A stretch of DNA of 8,686 nt from NCBI GenBank assembly GCA_016936035.1, contig JAFGPU010000126.1:1-8686 (forward strand), read 5' to 3'. Shown here one piece after another: positions 5,719 to 8,686 of the stretch (the first letter of the stretch is position 1; every line of letters starts with the position of its first letter). The DNA is from Acidimicrobiales bacterium. Its GTDB lineage: Bacteria > Actinomycetota > Acidimicrobiia > Acidimicrobiales > VFJN01. The notes below the pieces were generated by a model, which worked only from the letters and a program-made list of their open reading frames with translations, searched no databases and was not told the DNA's origin. The position numbers and the translations under genes were made by a program.

Positions 5719-6827
5719 TCACGGTCGCGGTCGACCTCACGTCGCAGCTCACACCGCTGACCGGCGTGGGCGTGATGGTCCACGAGGTGGTCGAGCGGCT
5801 GGCCCGGCGCGACGACCTGGCCGTCACCGGCTACGCCGTGACCTGGCGCGGGCGGGGACGGCTGCACGACGTGGCCCCCGAGGGCGTGGCCGTCGTCGAC
5901 CGCCCCATGGCGGCCCGTCCCCTGCACGAGCTGTGGCGCCGCACCGACCACCCGCTGATCGACCGCGCCATCGGCCGCCACGACGTCGTGTGGGGGCCCA
6001 ACTACGTGTGCCCCCCGACCCGGGCCGCTCAACTGGTCTCGGTCCACGACCTGACACCGATGCACTACCCGGAGCTGGCCAACGAGTTCACGCTGTCGTA
6101 CCCGGCGCTGGTCCGCAGGGCGCTCGCCCGCGGCGCGTGGGTGCACACCGGCTCGGCGTTCGTGCGGGACGAGATCATCTCGTACTTCGGCGCCGACCCC
6201 GAGCGCGTCGTCGCCATCCATCACGGGGTGCGGGCCGTCGCCCCCGGGTCGCCCGACCGGGGGCACGCCCTCGCCGGCGGCGACCGCTACGTGCTGGCCC
6301 TCGGCACGGTCGAGCCCCGCAAGGACCTGCCCAGCCTGGTGCGGGCGTTCGACCTTCTCGCCGACGACGACCGCGACCTGCGGCTGGTCGTCGCGGGACC
6401 CGACGGCTGGGGCGCCGAGGCGCTCACCGCCGCCGTGGCGGCATCAGCGCACCGTGGCCGGATCGTGCGGTTGGGGTGGGTCAGCGAGGCCGACCGCGCC
6501 GCGCTGCTGGCGGGCGCCGCCGCCTACGCCTTCCCCTCGGTCTACGAGGGCTTCGGGCTCCCTCCCATCGAGGCGATGAGCGCCGGCGTGCCCGTGGTGA
6601 CCACCCGGGCCGGCTCGCTGCCCGAGGTCTGCGGCGACGGCGCGGACCTGGTGGCGGTGGGCGACGCCGGCGCCCTGGCGGCCGCGCTGCGCCGCGTGCT
6701 CGACGACGAGGCCCACCGGACCGCCCTGGTCGAGCGCGGACGGAAGGTGGCTGCCGGCTACGACTGGGACACCACGGCCGAGCGCGTGGCGGGCCTGCTC
6801 GCACGGGTCGCGGCGCCGTCGGCGTGA
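5715..6827 (+). CDS. GT4 family (GT-B) glycosyltransferase
   Basis: The 370-residue enzyme has the two Rossmann-like halves of a GT-B retaining glycosyltransferase. N-terminal half: VDLTSQLTPLTGVGV (6-20) with the Gly-rich acceptor-side loop, VVWGPNYVCPP (91-101) and SVHDLTPMHYPE (109-120), the latter typical of GT4 mannosyl- and rhamnosyltransferase-like proteins. C-terminal half: VLALGTVEPRKDL (193-205) with donor-phosphate contacts, the VVAGPDGWG loop (225-233), and PSVYEGFGLPPIEAMSAGVP, in which E278 and E286 make the diagnostic E-x7-E. It has no signal peptide or membrane helix, so it probably works on the cytoplasmic face. Donor and acceptor are not determined. With rmd and gmd just downstream, GDP-mannose or GDP-D-rhamnose is a reasonable donor, by context only. 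It starts at GTG in a GTGA overlap with the universal stress gene. Length is normal and the motifs are intact. Confidence 0.92.
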   Translation: MITVAVDLTSQLTPLTGVGVMVHEVVERLARRDDLAVTGYAVTWRGRGRLHDVAPEGVAVVDRPMAARPLHELWRRTDHPLIDRAIGRHDVVWGPNYVCPPTRAAQLVSVHDLTPMHYPELANEFTLSYPALVRRALARGAWVHTGSAFVRDEIISYFGADPERVVAIHHGVRAVAPGSPDRGHALAGGDRYVLALGTVEPRKDLPSLVRAFDLLADDDRDLRLVVAGPDGWGAEALTAAVAASAHRGRIVRLGWVSEADRAALLAGAAAYAFPSVYEGFGLPPIEAMSAGVPVVTTRAGSLPEVCGDGADLVAVGDAGALAAALRRVLDDEAHRTALVERGRKVAAGYDWDTTAERVAGLLARVAAPSA

Positions 6828-6863
6828 CCGGGTTCTCGAACCGTGCCCCCGACCACCTACGAT
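6826..6863 (+). promoter_or_regulatory. rmd promoter: upstream 12-mer plus TACGAT
   Basis: TACGAT (6858-6863) fits TANNNT and ends 8 nt before GTG at 6872, giving a near-leaderless transcript; there is no Shine-Dalgarno. GACCGGGTTCTC (6826-6837) lies exactly 20 nt before it, as at the lipoprotein promoter. Here the 12-mer also begins a dyad, GGTTC-TC-GAACC (6831-6842), that could be an operator. It starts within the stop codon of the GT4 gene. Confidence 0.5.
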
Positions 6864-6871
6864 GACCGCCC

Positions 6872-7777
6872 GTGAGAGCGCTGGTCACCGGAGCTGGGGG
6901 CTTCGTCGGTGTTCACCTGGTGCGTCACCTCGAGGCGCACGGTGACGACGTCATCCAACTGGAACGCACGGTCGACGGCATCGACATCGCCGATGCCGAG
7001 GCGATCACCGACGCGGTCGTCGCCGCCAAGCCCGAGGCGGTGTACCACCTCGCGGGTGCGTCCGACGTCGGCGGCAGCTGGGCGGCCCCTCGCGAGACCT
7101 TCGTCGCCAACGCGGTCGGCACGCTGAATGTCCTCGAGGCCAGCCGCGAGGCCGGCGCCGACCGGGTGCTCGCCGTCACCAGCGCCGACGTGTACGGCCG
7201 TGTCACCGAGGCCGAGCTCCCCCTCGACGAGGACCAGCCCCTGCGGCCCGTGTCGCCCTACGCGGCGTCGAAGGTGGCCGCCGACGCCCTCGCCCAGCAG
7301 GCGTGGCTGGGGCACAACCTGCCGGTCGTGCGCGTGCGGGCCTTCAACCACCTCGGGCCCGGCCAGAGCGACCACTTCGTCGCCCCGTCGATCGCGGCCC
7401 GCATCGCCCGCAACGAGCGGGACGGGGGCGACGAGGTGCCCATCGGCAACATGACGCCGCTGCGGGACGTCACCGACGTCCGCGACGTCGTCCGCGCCTA
7501 CCGGCTGCTCATGACCTCCGGCGAGCCCGGTGCCGTCTACAACGTCTGCAGCGGCGCCGCCGTCTCGGTCGAGCAGATCGCCGAGGCGTTGCTGGGCATG
7601 GCCGCCCGGCCGATGCGCCTCGTGTCCGATCCGGCGCTGCAACGGCCCGTCGACATCCCGGTGCTCGTCGGGGACAACGGGGCGCTGCGCCGCACGACGG
7701 GCTGGCGCCCCACCATCGAGCTCGAACAGACCCTGGCCGACGTCCTCACAGACTGGCGGGCGAGGCTTGGCTGCTGA
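6872..7777 (+). CDS. rmd: GDP-6-deoxy-4-keto-D-mannose reductase (GDP-D-rhamnose synthase)
   Basis: The 301-residue extended short-chain dehydrogenase reduces GDP-4-keto-6-deoxy-D-mannose at C4 using NAD(P)H, the last step of GDP-D-rhamnose synthesis. Visible motifs: TGAGGFVG (6-13) for dinucleotide binding, HLAGAS (59-64), TSADVYG (103-109), and catalytic YAASK with Y130 and K134. The parts that separate Rmd from general epimerases are RPVSPYAASK, FNHLGPGQS (158-166), RDVTDVRDVVRAY (198-210), YNVCSG, and a C-terminal RPVDIPVLVGDN followed by TGWRP. Length matches known Rmd enzymes (about 300). Its substrate is made by the enzyme encoded next. Start is GTG, chosen because the Rossmann strand begins immediately and a -10-like site lies 8 nt before. 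A GDP-6-deoxy-talose-type stereochemical outcome is a less likely alternative, since these enzymes are related and sequence alone is not decisive. Confidence 0.87.
   Translation: MRALVTGAGGFVGVHLVRHLEAHGDDVIQLERTVDGIDIADAEAITDAVVAAKPEAVYHLAGASDVGGSWAAPRETFVANAVGTLNVLEASREAGADRVLAVTSADVYGRVTEAELPLDEDQPLRPVSPYAASKVAADALAQQAWLGHNLPVVRVRAFNHLGPGQSDHFVAPSIAARIARNERDGGDEVPIGNMTPLRDVTDVRDVVRAYRLLMTSGEPGAVYNVCSGAAVSVEQIAEALLGMAARPMRLVSDPALQRPVDIPVLVGDNGALRRTTGWRPTIELEQTLADVLTDWRARLGC

Positions 7778-8686
<909 letters not shown>

Noticed and set aside
5034..6266. A 410-codon minus-strand open frame across the lipoprotein, stress and GT4 genes
   Set aside because: It spans three real genes and an intergenic region and shows no recognisable domain; it is a by-product of high GC.
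6831..6842. GGTTC-TC-GAACC as a terminator of the GT4 gene
   Set aside because: The 2-nt gap is too short for a hairpin loop and no T-run follows; an operator is the only plausible role, and it is listed with the rmd promoter.

Overview
This is a very GC-rich (visibly about 70% or more) actinobacterial chromosome segment, most probably from an Acidimicrobiia-like lineage. The reasons are a glycosyltransferase-membrane protein followed by a DUF5719 protein, heavy GTG start usage, GTGA stop/start overlaps, apparent leaderless genes and D/A/R/V-rich proteins. The taxonomic guess is inference from style and gene content; no rRNA or marker gene is present.

Layout. Bases 1-4504 hold a two-gene minus-strand operon: a 1128-residue GT2 glycosyltransferase fused to a multi-pass membrane domain, then a DUF5719 secreted or membrane-anchored protein cut by the left edge. 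The two genes share a GTGA overlap that lies inside a 48-bp imperfect tandem duplication. A 68-bp divergent spacer leads to a 59-residue plus-strand protein of unknown function (4573-4752). Converging on it is a minus-strand gene for a tiny threonine-rich lipoprotein (4862-5140). Another divergent spacer leads to a plus-strand operon: a universal stress protein (5233-5718) coupled by GTGA to a GT4 glycosyltransferase (5715-6827). After 44 bp with a promoter-like site come a GDP-6-deoxy-4-keto-mannose reductase (rmd, 6872-7777) and, behind a 93-bp structured leader, GDP-mannose 4,6-dehydratase (gmd, 7871 to the right edge).

How the genes fit together. Gmd and Rmd make GDP-D-rhamnose from GDP-mannose. 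The GT4 enzyme is a plausible cytoplasmic user of a nucleotide sugar, and the GT2-membrane fusion is a plausible builder of an envelope glycan. The window therefore reads as the edge of a cell-surface polysaccharide locus. The lipoprotein and the DUF5719 protein would lie outside the membrane.

I see no phage, IS, CRISPR, toxin-antitoxin or defence genes, and no obviously new multi-gene system. The leads worth following are regulatory. Five genes that head transcription units have a -10-like hexamer 6-9 nt before the start codon and little or no Shine-Dalgarno, while three downstream genes have good Shine-Dalgarnos. The lipoprotein and rmd promoters share an identical 12-mer at identical spacing. 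The gmd leader has mutually exclusive hairpins, one of which abuts the ribosome-binding site. Two imperfect tandem duplications sit exactly at gene ends.
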